The notes under the pieces: model-generated
Told to the model about the DNA's origin: nothing
Databases searched by the model: none
What the model saw: the letters and a program-made list of their open reading frames with translations, nothing else
Assembly: GCA_022844475.1 (NCBI GenBank)
Contig: JALHLR010000037.1
Coordinates: 1-32,009 of the forward strand
From: Hyphomonadaceae bacterium
GTDB taxonomy: Bacteria; Pseudomonadota; Alphaproteobacteria; Caulobacterales; Hyphomonadaceae
Reading direction: 5' to 3'
Length of the DNA stretch: 32,009 nt
Translations under genes and position numbers: made by a program
Shown: in pieces, positions 14,797 to 24,035 of the stretch
Layout: each line of letters begins with the position of its first letter
Numbering within the stretch: position 1 is the stretch's first letter

Positions 14797-17700
14797 ATGA
14801 AGTTCACGCTCCGCGGCGCGTCCAGCGCTGCGCTTTTGCTTGGTTTGGCCGGCTCGTTTCCGGCCTGGGCACAAGACACGGTTTCGGGACCACAGCCTCC
14901 GACTGAGGCAAGCGACGAGAGCGACCGCGTCGTCGTTACGGGCTCGCTGATCGCGGGCTCGCCCGAAGACGCCGCTCTGCCGGTTGAGGTCTTCACGTCG
15001 GAGGATCTTGAAGAGCAAGGCGCGCCGACAGCGCTCGAATTTGCCAAGGATCTCACGATTGGCGGCCCGGTTCAGGGCGAAGCCAACTTCTTCGGCGGCT
15101 CGGCTCCGGGCGCGGTCTCGTTCAACCTTCGCGGCATTGGCGCTGACAAGACGCTGACGCTTCTCAATGGCCGTCGCGTTGCGGAAAACACCTCCTTCAT
15201 TCCGGGCTCTGCCCTTGCCCGCACAGAACTGCTGAAGGACGGCGCGGCCGTGACCTACGGTGCCGACGCCATCGGCGGCGTCGTGAACTTCATCACGCGC
15301 GACGATTTTGTCGGCCTCGAAACCAGAGCCAGCTACAAGCTTGTTGACGGTTCTGACGGCGAATGGACCGGCAGCGTGCTCGGCGGCTGGGGCGATGACA
15401 ACACGAACCTGCTGTGGGCGGTCGAGTACGACCACCGCTCGGAACTGAAACCGCAGGAGCGTGACTGGGCCCTGCTGCCCCGCTCGATCAACCCGTCCCC
15501 ATGGTCGCCGCTGAGCAACCTTGGCATCTATACGCCGCGCGGTGCCCTGCCCGCCACGATCGCCCCTCCCGGCGCCAACGGGCAGTTTACACTGACGGGC
15601 GAATACGGCCCCACAGTCGGCACCCCGATCCGCGACTCCAACCCCGCGCTCGGCACACCGTCTCAATACTGCGCAGCAATCGGTGGCGACTTCACCAACA
15701 TCTGCAACTTCCCGTACTTCCCGTTCTACAGGCTGGTTGAAGATCAGGACGTCTATCGCGCCTACGCCCAGATCAACACGTCCGTCACCAACGACATGGA
15801 TTTCCATCTCGATGTCGCCTACGGTCAGGTGAAGTCGCAGACCCACGTGTCACCGTCGCTGCCGACCTCGCGCGGACCGGCGCGGACCATCTCCGAAGCG
15901 CAGCTGTACATCCCGCGCGCCAACCCGTTCGTCACGCAATTCCTTGCGGAAACGGGCAACTCGGCCTCGACTGCGCAGGGCTTCACGTTCGCTAACGCGG
16001 GCTCGTTCTACCGCACCTTTGCGTTCCAGGGCACCACGGCCTTCGGCGAAGACACGTCGATCAACTACTATGACGGCCAGGGCTTCCGGGTCTCGGGTGG
16101 CATCAATGGCCGGTTTGGCGACTGGGCCGGCGTGTTCAGCGATGTGAACTATGATGCGGCACTGACCTACAACCAGACCATCACGCGCATCACCGGTCCC
16201 GACATGCTGGGCTTCCGTATCCAGCAAGCGCTGAACGGATTCGGTGGACCGAACTGCAACGCGCCGGACCTCGACCTGGCACGTTTCGGAACGCAGAACC
16301 CAGCCGCGGCCGGAACAAACGGCTGCAAATGGTTCAACCCGTTCACGACCTCGTTCCTGAACAATCCGTCGAAGAACCTCAACAACCCCAACAGCGGCTC
16401 TGGCCGCGGCCTGCCGGTTCCGGCTGGCGTCAGCAGCTGGGAAAACTCGCAGGAACTGCAGCGCTGGCTGTATGACGAGCGCGAAACCGAAGACACCAAC
16501 AGCAGCCTGACGCTCGACCTCACATTCAGCGGCATGTCCGGCCTGCAACTGCCGGGCGGCGAAGTTGGCTGGGCGCTTGGCGCACAGGGCCGTCAGCTCG
16601 AAAACCGCGACGTGGTGCCGAGCCCGTTCCACAACGGGCAGACGCCGTGCTCCTGGCCGGGTGAAGATCCGAACCCCGCATTCACGCCCGGATATACCGG
16701 CTGCGACAATGCAGGACCGTTCGTGTTCTTCGCGCCGGATCCGCCCGAATATCAGGACCAGCAGAGCTTCGCATATTTCGGCGAACTCCAGATCCCGGTG
16801 CTCGACAACCTCAACTTCTCGGCAGCCGTTCGTCGCGAAGACTTCTCGGGCGACATCGGTGCGACCGTCTACAAGGTCTCGGGCAAATGGGATGTGTGGG
16901 GACCGCTCTCGATCCGCGGCTCCTACGGCACCAACTTCCAGGCACCGCCGGTCGGCATCAGACCCGGAGAAGTCGACCAGGGCGTCGTCAACTACACCCT
17001 CGCCGCCGGACAATGGCTGCCTGCGACAACCATCACCCGCGCCGGAGTTGTTCCGGCTGAGGCGACCGCGTGGAATGCCGGCGTCATCTGGCAGTCCGAA
17101 GGCATCGCGCCGGATCACGATTTCACGCTCATTGTCGACTACTTTGACATCGAGACGGAGAACGAGTTCCGCGTGCTCGCAACGCACAACGAGATCTTCA
17201 ACGCTGTGTTCAACGGCACGGATGCCTTCACGCCCTGCAACCACCCGCTGGCAAGCCGCGTACGCTATCAGGCCACCGCGACTTCGCCCGGCGGCTCCTG
17301 CTCGGCGACGACAGTGGCTCTCGACCTCGCTGGCGTGACGACCGAGTTCGGCAACGGCCCGGGCGTTCTGACGAACGGTATCGACTACCAGATCAACTAC
17401 TCGATGCCGCTCTTCGAGGGCGACCTCAGCGTCGGCGGAACGGCGACTCAGGTCCTGAAACTTCAGGACACCAAGACGCAGCTGGATGGCTTCACCATCT
17501 CGAATGGTGATGACCGCCTGGGCTTCCTGAACTTCTCCGGCGCGGCTGTCGCATCGCCTGAGTGGAGGGTTAACGCCTTCACGAGCTACCGCTTCATGGA
17601 CCAGCACACGCTGCGCTTTGCGGCCAACTGGCAGTCAGCAGTCTCGGACGACCGTCCTGGCATCCAGTGGGGCGAGAACGGTGAAGACCCGGTCGTGTTC

Positions 17701-17868
17701 GACCTGTTCTACCTGTTCGACCTGACCGACACGCTGCGTCTCTCGGCGTCAGTCGAGAACATCACCGACCGCGATCCGCCGAAACACCAGACCGAAACGG
17801 GCTACGATGCCCGCCTCGGCAACGCGCTTGGCCGGACCTTCGAAATCGGCATCAAGAAGACCTTCTAG
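14797..17868 (+). CDS. Large TonB-dependent receptor
   Basis: 1023 residues from the ATG at 14797, which has GGGGAGG 8-9 nt upstream; the longer open frame is rejected because this start gives a clean signal peptide ending at about AWA-Q. The plug (about 45-170) carries VVVTGSLIAG, FNLRGIGADKTLTLLNGRR, ARTELLKDGAAVTYGADAIGGVVNFITR. The barrel ends with the expected FEIGIKKTF. Several paired cysteines occur in extracellular loops (for example at CNFPYF and GPNCNAP). The family, expanded in Caulobacterales and sphingomonads, imports oligosaccharides, peptides or chelates. Divergence from glpS suggests a substrate linked to glycerol uptake, but that is inference. A strong terminator follows. Confidence 0.88.
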   Translation: MKFTLRGASSAALLLGLAGSFPAWAQDTVSGPQPPTEASDESDRVVVTGSLIAGSPEDAALPVEVFTSEDLEEQGAPTALEFAKDLTIGGPVQGEANFFGGSAPGAVSFNLRGIGADKTLTLLNGRRVAENTSFIPGSALARTELLKDGAAVTYGADAIGGVVNFITRDDFVGLETRASYKLVDGSDGEWTGSVLGGWGDDNTNLLWAVEYDHRSELKPQERDWALLPRSINPSPWSPLSNLGIYTPRGALPATIAPPGANGQFTLTGEYGPTVGTPIRDSNPALGTPSQYCAAIGGDFTNICNFPYFPFYRLVEDQDVYRAYAQINTSVTNDMDFHLDVAYGQVKSQTHVSPSLPTSRGPARTISEAQLYIPRANPFVTQFLAETGNSASTAQGFTFANAGSFYRTFAFQGTTAFGEDTSINYYDGQGFRVSGGINGRFGDWAGVFSDVNYDAALTYNQTITRITGPDMLGFRIQQALNGFGGPNCNAPDLDLARFGTQNPAAAGTNGCKWFNPFTTSFLNNPSKNLNNPNSGSGRGLPVPAGVSSWENSQELQRWLYDERETEDTNSSLTLDLTFSGMSGLQLPGGEVGWALGAQGRQLENRDVVPSPFHNGQTPCSWPGEDPNPAFTPGYTGCDNAGPFVFFAPDPPEYQDQQSFAYFGELQIPVLDNLNFSAAVRREDFSGDIGATVYKVSGKWDVWGPLSIRGSYGTNFQAPPVGIRPGEVDQGVVNYTLAAGQWLPATTITRAGVVPAEATAWNAGVIWQSEGIAPDHDFTLIVDYFDIETENEFRVLATHNEIFNAVFNGTDAFTPCNHPLASRVRYQATATSPGGSCSATTVALDLAGVTTEFGNGPGVLTNGIDYQINYSMPLFEGDLSVGGTATQVLKLQDTKTQLDGFTISNGDDRLGFLNFSGAAVASPEWRVNAFTSYRFMDQHTLRFAANWQSAVSDDRPGIQWGENGEDPVVFDLFYLFDLTDTLRLSASVENITDRDPPKHQTETGYDARLGNALGRTFEIGIKKTF

Positions 17869-17895
17869 GCCTTCTCGAGACCTCAGATCGACGGA

Positions 17896-17920
17896 ACAGG
17901 CGGCTTCGGCCGCCTGTTTT
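17896..17920 (+). terminator. Rho-independent terminator with UUCG loop
   Basis: A perfect 9-bp GC-rich stem (ACAGGCGGC at 17896-17904, GCCGCCTGT at 17909-17917) closes a TTCG tetraloop and is followed by TTTT and a T-rich tail. It lies 28 bp after the receptor stop codon. Confidence 0.9.
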
Positions 17921-18022
17921 CGTTTCTGGACGCCCCAGGGACGGGTAGTCACCTCTCTGCCGGCTCAAACCGCAACACAAGGCGGTGTGCAGCGGCCAGA
18001 CCCGTTTGACGCTGTCAGGGGC

Positions 18023-18052
18023 TTGACCGATATTGCGGCAGCCCAATGTATC
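18023..18052 (+). promoter_or_regulatory. Possible promoter of redoxin gene
   Basis: TTGACC (18023-18028) is followed after 18 bp by TGTATC (18047-18052). The strong terminator upstream means that a promoter is needed here. The -10 match is poor and the start site would lie very near the ribosome binding site, so confidence is low. Confidence 0.3.
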
Positions 18053-18075
18053 AGAGGCAAGAGGAGCGCTCCCCC

Positions 18076-18945
18076 ATGCTCAACCGGATTCTGACAACCA
18101 CAGCCATTGCCGCTCTGGCCGTGTCGCTGGCCGCCTGCTCAGGCGGCGAGACTGCTGCCACGGATGCTCCGGCGCAGGCCGCCGCCGCGACACCCGCTGC
18201 GATGGAGGCGCCAATCGCGACGACCTCCGCCGAAACAACGTCTGCCCCGGCGCCTGCTGCTGGCAAAGTTGATCAGGCAGCGATGGACCACACCGGGATG
18301 GATCATTCAGCCATGGACATGTCGGCGGACGCCAAGCCGGCCCCCTCGCCCGTCGCGATGGAGGAGGAGCAGCATTCGGCGACCGCGCACGCGCCCGGCA
18401 TCACAAACCACACCCTGCCGATCGCAAAGATCGCCAACTTCAAGCTCAAGGACCAGAGCGGGAAGGCTTACGAGCTTTACAAGATGACGGACGCCAAGGC
18501 GATCGTGCTGACCATGCACACCAAGGGCTGCCCGATCGGCCAGCAGCTGACGCCTGACTTCAAGGAGCTTCAGGCGAAGTATGAGGCGAAGGGCGTGAAG
18601 TTCCTCATGCTGAACTCGAACCTCTACGACACGCCGGCGGCGATCGCTGAAGAGATGAAGAGCTTTGCGTCGACCATCCCGGTTCTGAAAGACGCCGACC
18701 AGAAGGTGGGCGAGCCGCTGGGTGTCGAACGTGCGACCGAAACGCTGGTGATCGAGCCAGGCACCTGGAAGGTGCTTTACCAGGGGCCGATCAATGATCG
18801 CGTCACCTATGGCCGCGCCCGCGCCAAGGCGGACCAGCAGTATGTTGGCAGCGTCGTGGACGCGATGCTGGCCGGCAAACCGGTCACGCCGTCCTTCGTA
18901 GCGCCCGAGGGCTGCATCCTGGTGTTCGACAACCGCAAGGGCTGA
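18076..18945 (+). CDS. Redoxin-domain lipoprotein with Met/His-rich linker
   Basis: 289 residues from the ATG at 18076, with AGGAG upstream; this start puts a lipobox (LAAC, Cys21) in the usual place. An Ala/Pro/Thr-rich linker (22-65) leads to a Met/His/Asp tract at about 70-83 (MDHTGMDHSAMDMS), resembling periplasmic copper-binding motifs. The C-terminal domain (from ~112) is thioredoxin-like, of the AhpC/TSA-redoxin type, with Cys152 in KGCPIGQ and no partner cysteine nearby. It is probably a periplasmic membrane-tethered thiol protein; peroxidase activity or copper delivery is inferred. It appears monocistronic. Confidence 0.78.
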   Translation: MLNRILTTTAIAALAVSLAACSGGETAATDAPAQAAAATPAAMEAPIATTSAETTSAPAPAAGKVDQAAMDHTGMDHSAMDMSADAKPAPSPVAMEEEQHSATAHAPGITNHTLPIAKIANFKLKDQSGKAYELYKMTDAKAIVLTMHTKGCPIGQQLTPDFKELQAKYEAKGVKFLMLNSNLYDTPAAIAEEMKSFASTIPVLKDADQKVGEPLGVERATETLVIEPGTWKVLYQGPINDRVTYGRARAKADQQYVGSVVDAMLAGKPVTPSFVAPEGCILVFDNRKG

Positions 18946-19553
18946 TGGCCCCGCGCACAGGAGCAGGCTGTCGCTGATCTGAGGCACGGCTCGTAAGCCT
19001 CAGCGAAGCTGGTGCCGTGCCCGATGCCTGGCGCTCGCGCAGGTCCATGGCTGGTGCCTACCGACGTGAGCATGCTGACACAGGCAGCGGCGATCACACT
19101 GGCGCTTGCCATCGAACGCACCCGGATCAGGATCATCATGCCGGCGGCGCGTACGCGTTAGGGGCGCCATACGGGTTAGTTACCTGCGGCAGCCGCTCCG
19201 GCGGCGACGTTTTCTTTACCAGACGGGAGCCTCGGCTGGCGTAAGGCTGTTGTCGGCGCTGCTGGCACAACAGCTGACGTTTTCGCGGCGATGCGCCTGC
19301 GCCGCTCGTTAACGTCACGGCCCCGCATGGAAACGTTGAGCTTCAGGAAGCGTCGCACATTGTCTGGTCGACGGCGCTGGCGCACGGATTCCGTGAGCGC
19401 TTTCTGGTTAGCGGCGTGCCGTGACTGTTGCTCGCGCCGGTCGGACTAATGCTGCGGGATAGATCGAATTTCACCGATCGCCTGAAGCGGGCCTTGACCC
19501 TGTTTCGCTAGGGTTTGCGCGTCGCGAGGAGTCTCTCGCAACCGCGGTGTGTG
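18946..19553. other. Gap between redoxin and hfsE genes
   Basis: About 600 bp with no convincing gene. Overlapping stem-loops occupy 18971-19021. At 19278-19421 a 48-codon stretch open between two stops (containing APHGNVELQ and ALAHGFRERFLV) reads like protein but has no start codon or ribosome binding site; it could be a gene remnant or chance. An ACCCT/AGGGT inverted repeat lies near 19497-19513, before hfsE. Confidence 0.4.
18971..19021. repeat. Overlapping, mutually exclusive hairpins
   Basis: Three perfect inverted-repeat pairs share bases: TCGCTGA (18971-18977)/TCAGCGA (19000-19006), CTGAGGC (18979-18985)/GCCTCAG (18997-19003) and GGCACGGC (18983-18990)/GCCGTGCC (19014-19021). The second and third cannot form together. 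No U-tract follows, so a simple terminator is unlikely. Confidence 0.4.
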
Positions 19554-21059
19554 ATGCGTGCTGAACGGCTAGCCTGGACTGATCGCCCCAGGATCGTGGA
19601 AGCGGGGCGGCGCGAAAGCGATCGCGGATCTGCGCCTGCGGCGTCGATGACGCGGCGCCGGCGACTGCTGCACCGAAGCGGCGTGCGCGTGCTTGCGCGT
19701 AGCGTTGACGCCCTTGCCGTGCTCGTCGTGACAGTGAGCCTGTGCGTGGCCGCGGGCATTGACCTGTGGCGTCTGCCGCTCGGCATGGCGCTCCCCTTCG
19801 TGCTTCTGGCGCCTGCCACTGTGGCGAGCTGCTGGATCGCGGGGGCCTATAGGTTCCGCTATGCCGGATCGGTGGCGATGCACCTGCTGCGCGCAGCTGC
19901 CGGCAGCGCCGCGGGGCTTGGAGCAGTATTCCTGTTCGCGCTGGCGACCGGGTTTCCGATGCCGGCGCTGTTTGCCAATGTGTGCGCCGCAAACGCCCTG
20001 GCGGTGATCGCCCTGCACGCCAACTATCTTGGCGTCGTGCGCGCGGCAACGCGCAAGGGACATCTGTCAGACAATGTCGTCATCGTGGGCGCGACGCAGG
20101 CCGCGGCGCGAATCGTTTCGCGCAATGTGCAGGAGCACGAACTCAACATCGTCGGCTATTTCGACGACCGGAGCGTGCGCGCAAACGCCACCATGATGGG
20201 CGACACGCCTCACCTCGGTGCGGTTGAAGATCTGCTGAACTGGCACGGACTGCCCGAGATCGACCGGATTGTTGTGACGGTAACGTCCACCGCGCAGGCG
20301 CGTGTGCGCGAGCTGATTGATCGCATTCGCAACCTTCCGCATGAGATCATACTTGTGCTCGACCTGGACGGGTTCAACCCCGAGCATACTTCGCTTGCAC
20401 GCGTGGTGGATGCTCCGGCGGCCTACGTCTCGGGCGCGCCGAAGGATGTTCGCCGCGCGGCGCTGAAGCGCGCCTTTGATCTTGTTGTCGCGGCGACGGC
20501 TGCCGTGGTGCTGGCCATCCCGATGGCGATCATCGCGCTGCTGATACGGCTCGACAGCAAGGGGCCCGTGCTGTTCCGGCAGAAGCGCCACGGCTTCAAC
20601 AACGAGATCATCCGTGTGTGGAAGTTCCGTACCATGCGCCCTGACAAGGCGGCGGAGAACGGCGTCATCAGCCAGACCGTCACAAACGATCCGCGCGTGA
20701 CGCGCATCGGCCGCTTCCTGCGCATGTCCAGCCTTGATGAACTGCCGCAGATCTTCAACGTGCTGAAGGGCGAGATGTCGATCGTCGGTCCGCGTCCGCA
20801 TGCCGTTGGCATGACCGCCGGGTCGATCGAAGTCACGCGCACGGTGGGTGACTATGCACATCGCCATCGCATGAAGCCGGGGATGACCGGCTGGGCGCAG
20901 GTCAACGGCTCGCGTGGGCCATGCCACACGCCCGACGAGGTGCGCGAGCGCGTTCGCCTCGACATGGATTACGTCAATCGCGCGTCGATCTGGCTTGATG
21001 TCTGGATCGTCCTGAAGACCCTGCCCTGCCTCCTGGGTGATCGCGAGAAGAGCCGGTGA
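19554..21059 (+). CDS. hfsE: Holdfast initiating sugar-phosphate transferase
   Basis: 501 residues from the ATG at 19554; a TTG 13 codons earlier is possible. Four N-terminal membrane helices (about 35-150) and a nucleotide-binding-like domain with VVIVGATQAAARIV precede a fifth helix and the catalytic bacterial sugar transferase domain (about 305-500). The latter has VWKFRTMRPD, SLDELPQIFNVLKGEMSIVGPRP and MKPGMTGWAQVNGSRG. The family moves a hexose-1-phosphate from a UDP-sugar onto undecaprenyl phosphate in the inner membrane, the first step of the lipid-linked repeat. The adjoining hfsG, hfsH and hfsCBAD homologues identify it as HfsE. It overlaps hfsG by 4 bp. Confidence 0.8.
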   Translation: MRAERLAWTDRPRIVEAGRRESDRGSAPAASMTRRRRLLHRSGVRVLARSVDALAVLVVTVSLCVAAGIDLWRLPLGMALPFVLLAPATVASCWIAGAYRFRYAGSVAMHLLRAAAGSAAGLGAVFLFALATGFPMPALFANVCAANALAVIALHANYLGVVRAATRKGHLSDNVVIVGATQAAARIVSRNVQEHELNIVGYFDDRSVRANATMMGDTPHLGAVEDLLNWHGLPEIDRIVVTVTSTAQARVRELIDRIRNLPHEIILVLDLDGFNPEHTSLARVVDAPAAYVSGAPKDVRRAALKRAFDLVVAATAAVVLAIPMAIIALLIRLDSKGPVLFRQKRHGFNNEIIRVWKFRTMRPDKAAENGVISQTVTNDPRVTRIGRFLRMSSLDELPQIFNVLKGEMSIVGPRPHAVGMTAGSIEVTRTVGDYAHRHRMKPGMTGWAQVNGSRGPCHTPDEVRERVRLDMDYVNRASIWLDVWIVLKTLPCLLGDREKSR

Positions 21060-22042
21060 GCACCATGCACGCAGCCAAGCTTGTCCATGACCAGATGAAG
21101 CCTGCCCTTTCGGGCGAGCGGATCCACGACAACGTCTACTGGCGTGGCGCGGCCCCACGGCTTTCCATTTGTGTGCCGGTCTACCGGTATGATGCAACCA
21201 GGCTGCTGGATGCGCTGGCGGCGTGCGCGTCCTCAGCGCTGGTCGAGGTCATCCTGTACGATGATGGCAGTGGCGATCACGACCTGCTCGCGAAGCTGGA
21301 GTCGCAGGCTGGACGCACGGCGGCGGCTGTTCGGATCGTTTCGGCCGCTGCGAACCGCGGCCGATCAGCCGCGCGCAACGCTGCCATCCGCCACGCCCGC
21401 ACCGACTGGTACCTGCTGCTCGACGCCGACATGATCCCGGATGATGTGCAGTTTCTCGAGACCTATCTCGATGTGATCGATGCAACCTGGGAACCGGCCG
21501 TGATTGTCGGCGGTTACTCGCTCAAGTCGGCGCCGACGGACAGGAAGTTCGCGCTGCACAGGTGGCAGGCGGAAGCCTCGGAATGCCTGACGGCGACCGT
21601 ACGCAACGCTGCGCCGGGTCGCTATGTGTTCACCTCCAACGTGCTGGTTCACCGGCTGGTTCTTCAGGCGTGCCCGTTCGACGAACGCTTCGCCGCATGG
21701 GGCTGGGAGGATACGGACTGGGGCCTGCGCGCACAGCAATGGTTCCCCGTCCGGCATATCGACAATACCGCCACACATATGGGGCTCGATGCCGACAAGG
21801 ATCTGGTCGCGAAATACGCACGATCCGGCGAGAACTTCGCCCTGATGACGACGCGCCACCGCGACGAGGCGGAACGGATGCCGCTCTACCGGATGGCAAA
21901 GCGGCTTCGCACCCTGCCGCTGCGCAGGCATGCGGCGAGTCTGGCCCGTAATGTCGCCTTGTTTCGCGGTCTGCCACTGGCCCTGCGGGGCCGTGCGCTG
22001 AAGGCATGGCGCGCACTCGTTTATGCGGAGACGCTGGGATGA
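21056..22042 (+). CDS. hfsG: Holdfast family 2 glycosyltransferase
   Basis: 328 residues from a GTG overlapping the hfsE stop, or 325 from the ATG at 21065. GT-A fold motifs are clear: LSICVPVYRY at 35-44, YDDGS at 68-72, NRGRSAARN near 100 and the metal-binding DAD at 123-125 followed by MIPDD. WGWEDTDWGLR near 222 resembles the ED-containing acceptor/catalytic motif of GT2 enzymes. No transmembrane helix is evident, so it acts at the cytoplasmic face of the membrane. It should add a sugar to the HfsE product; the donor sugar is not readable. Position between hfsE and hfsH supports HfsG. Confidence 0.78.
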   Translation: MSTMHAAKLVHDQMKPALSGERIHDNVYWRGAAPRLSICVPVYRYDATRLLDALAACASSALVEVILYDDGSGDHDLLAKLESQAGRTAAAVRIVSAAANRGRSAARNAAIRHARTDWYLLLDADMIPDDVQFLETYLDVIDATWEPAVIVGGYSLKSAPTDRKFALHRWQAEASECLTATVRNAAPGRYVFTSNVLVHRLVLQACPFDERFAAWGWEDTDWGLRAQQWFPVRHIDNTATHMGLDADKDLVAKYARSGENFALMTTRHRDEAERMPLYRMAKRLRTLPLRRHAASLARNVALFRGLPLALRGRALKAWRALVYAETLG

Positions 22043-22809
22043 CCCAGTGGAACTACGTCCCATCGCGCACCCTTCCCGCCAGGGTGCAACGCCACGTCAC
22101 GATGTGGCGCAAGGCCAACCAGGCGTATGTCGCGCCGGATCGTCCGGTTGTGACCTTCACCTTCGATGACTTTCCGAAGTCGGCGCTGAACGGCGCTGAC
22201 ATTATCGAGAAGCATGGCGGCCGCGCTGGCTTTTATGCCTGCACGTCATTCATGGGGCAGCGCAGCCCTGTGATGGGCGAGATGTTTGACAGGGCCACTC
22301 TGGCGGAACTTCGTGGACGCGGCCATGAGATTGGCGCGCATACGCACGCACATCTCGATTGCTCACGCGTGCAGTTTTCGCAGGTCGAGCGTGATATCGG
22401 CGAGAATCTCGTGGCTCTGGCAGAGGCAGGGCATGACGCGACAGTGTCGGCTTTCGCCTTTCCCTATGGCGAGACGACCTATGCGGCCAAGCAATGGGTG
22501 GGCGACCTGTTTGCGACGGGACGCGGCATCCTGCCCGGACTCAATATGAACGAGGTTGATCGCAGCCAGCTGCGCGCTGTCGAGCTTGGTGCGTCGGCGA
22601 TGCATCGCAGGCGCGCGCTTTCGGCGCTTGATGCGTGCATCACAAGGAAAGCCTGGCTGTTCTTCTTCACGCACGATGTCGGCGAGACGCCGACCAGCTA
22701 TGGCGCGCCGGCCGATCTGATCGAGGAACTGGCAGCGCGCGCTGTCGAGGCGGGTGCGGTTCTTGCGGCGCCGACGCTCGGCGCGGTGCTGAGCGGCGTT
22801 ATCGACTGA
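22039..22809 (+). CDS. hfsH: Holdfast polysaccharide deacetylase
   Basis: 256 residues; the ATG at 22039 overlaps the hfsG stop codon (ATGA). It is a NodB-type carbohydrate esterase 4. The catalytic base/metal pair is Asp43-Asp44 in TFTFDDFPKS, the metal-binding His101 and His105 are in GAHTHAHLD, and the FPYGE segment follows at about 147. A C-terminal HDV motif (FFFTHDVGETP) supplies the last catalytic His. There is no signal peptide, which fits cytoplasmic removal of N-acetyl groups from the lipid-linked repeat, as known for Caulobacter HfsH, where deacetylation is needed for adhesion. The last 112 bp overlap the end of hfsC on the other strand. Confidence 0.8.
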   Translation: MTQWNYVPSRTLPARVQRHVTMWRKANQAYVAPDRPVVTFTFDDFPKSALNGADIIEKHGGRAGFYACTSFMGQRSPVMGEMFDRATLAELRGRGHEIGAHTHAHLDCSRVQFSQVERDIGENLVALAEAGHDATVSAFAFPYGETTYAAKQWVGDLFATGRGILPGLNMNEVDRSQLRAVELGASAMHRRRALSALDACITRKAWLFFFTHDVGETPTSYGAPADLIEELAARAVEAGAVLAAPTLGAVLSGVID

Positions 22810-24035
22810 GCGCGTTGCGCGCTGAGTGCGAGCTTGGCGCCGACGAAGGCGTAGGTTGCCCAGAGAATGCTGTTCTGGGCGATGATGATGCTTTCAGACA
22901 TTGCGAACAGCAGGAATTGCGCGAGGAAGCCGAGCGCGAAGACGCCAGCTGGCGAAGACAGTGACAGACGGCCTGCGCGCCAGAGGGTGATCACAAGGTC
23001 GAGTGTGTAGATCGCCACGCCGACAACGCCGAGTGAGATGGCAAGATCGAGCCAGCCATTGTGGCCCGAGGGGGCGTTCCAGTCGACGGCGCGTTCCAGC
23101 CAGTAGCGGGGCTCTGAATCGAGGCCCCAGAAGGCCAGATAGCCATAGCCCAGAACAGGCCTCTTCTCGATCGCTTCACCGAGCGAGGCCCAGATGTCTG
23201 TGCGGCCCGTGAGCGTTTCGTCCTTGCCGAGCAGTCCCAGCAGGACATCCGGCATGGTGATGTAAGCAAGCACGACCAGGCCAAGAGTGGTGGCGCCGGA
23301 CCAGACAAGCGCCAGCGACCAGTGCTTTCCCTTCAGCATCCACCACGCGGCAACGAGCATGCCGAGACCGACCCCGGCGCCGAGTAGCGCGGTGGCCGAA
23401 CGGGAGAAGATCACGAGGGCGAGCGCCAGGAGCGCGCCGCCGATCCACCAGCGGCGATAGGCCGGGTCGCGCCAGGCAAGAAAAGCCAGCAGGAATGATG
23501 CGCGCGCCGCATGGCCGCCGAGCGCGTTCTTCTCACTCCATCCTCCCATCCACGCGCCGACATGGACTTCGCTCATGCGCGCGAAGCCAGGGGCGACAAG
23601 GCCAGCGATGAAGCTGGCGGCCATCAGGAGGAACCAGACGGCGCCGAGGAGCCTGAGCGCCGACAGCCAGTCGAAGCGCGCGGCAAGGTAGACGCCCATC
23701 ATGGTGGTGGCGAGCAGCGCGACACCGCGCCGGAAGCTGAGCTCCGGGTCGATCGACCAGAGCGCAGAGGCCATCGCGACAAGGGCCAGCAGGATCAGCC
23801 ATGGCGCGCGAAGGACGGCTTGCCATGCCTGGCCAATGGCGAGGAACAAGCCAACCGCGACAAGACCGTAGAAGGGCAACCACAAGTAGCGGAGTAGCGT
23901 GCTTTCCGGCACCTCGCCCGTGACGTCGGCCGGGCCGGGCGCGAGGAGGCGCGGCAGGAAAGCTTCGGCGAACATGAACAAGGTCAGCCCGGCGAGCGCG
24001 AACTCAAGCCGGGTGATACGCGGCTGCGCAGTCAT
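22698..24035 (-). CDS. hfsC: Holdfast polysaccharide polymerase
   Basis: 445 residues with ten or more hydrophobic segments and the O-antigen ligase/polymerase (Wzy_C) signature, seen as SGHNGWLDLAISLGVVG near 325-341. It should join lipid-linked repeats at the periplasmic face. The ATG overlaps hfsB by 4 bp, so it is the last gene of the leftward hfsA-B-C operon. The C-terminal tail of ~40 residues (Ala/Ser/Thr-rich) is unlike the hydrophobic core and is exactly the part antisense to hfsH. Family (Wzy-like) is firm; HfsC is assigned from the cluster. Confidence 0.75.
   Translation of the reverse strand: MTAQPRITRLEFALAGLTLFMFAEAFLPRLLAPGPADVTGEVPESTLLRYLWLPFYGLVAVGLFLAIGQAWQAVLRAPWLILLALVAMASALWSIDPELSFRRGVALLATTMMGVYLAARFDWLSALRLLGAVWFLLMAASFIAGLVAPGFARMSEVHVGAWMGGWSEKNALGGHAARASFLLAFLAWRDPAYRRWWIGGALLALALVIFSRSATALLGAGVGLGMLVAAWWMLKGKHWSLALVWSGATTLGLVVLAYITMPDVLLGLLGKDETLTGRTDIWASLGEAIEKRPVLGYGYLAFWGLDSEPRYWLERAVDWNAPSGHNGWLDLAISLGVVGVAIYTLDLVITLWRAGRLSLSSPAGVFALGFLAQFLLFAMSESIIIAQNSILWATYAFVGAKLALSAQRAQSITPLSTAPSVGAARTAPASTARAASSSIRSAGAP

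Noticed and set aside
15850..17607. 585-codon open frame on the minus strand
   Set aside because: Antisense to the large TonB receptor, which has clear plug, barrel and signal peptide.
20067..21197. 376-codon open frame on the minus strand
   Set aside because: Antisense to hfsE; no family features and no ribosome binding site.
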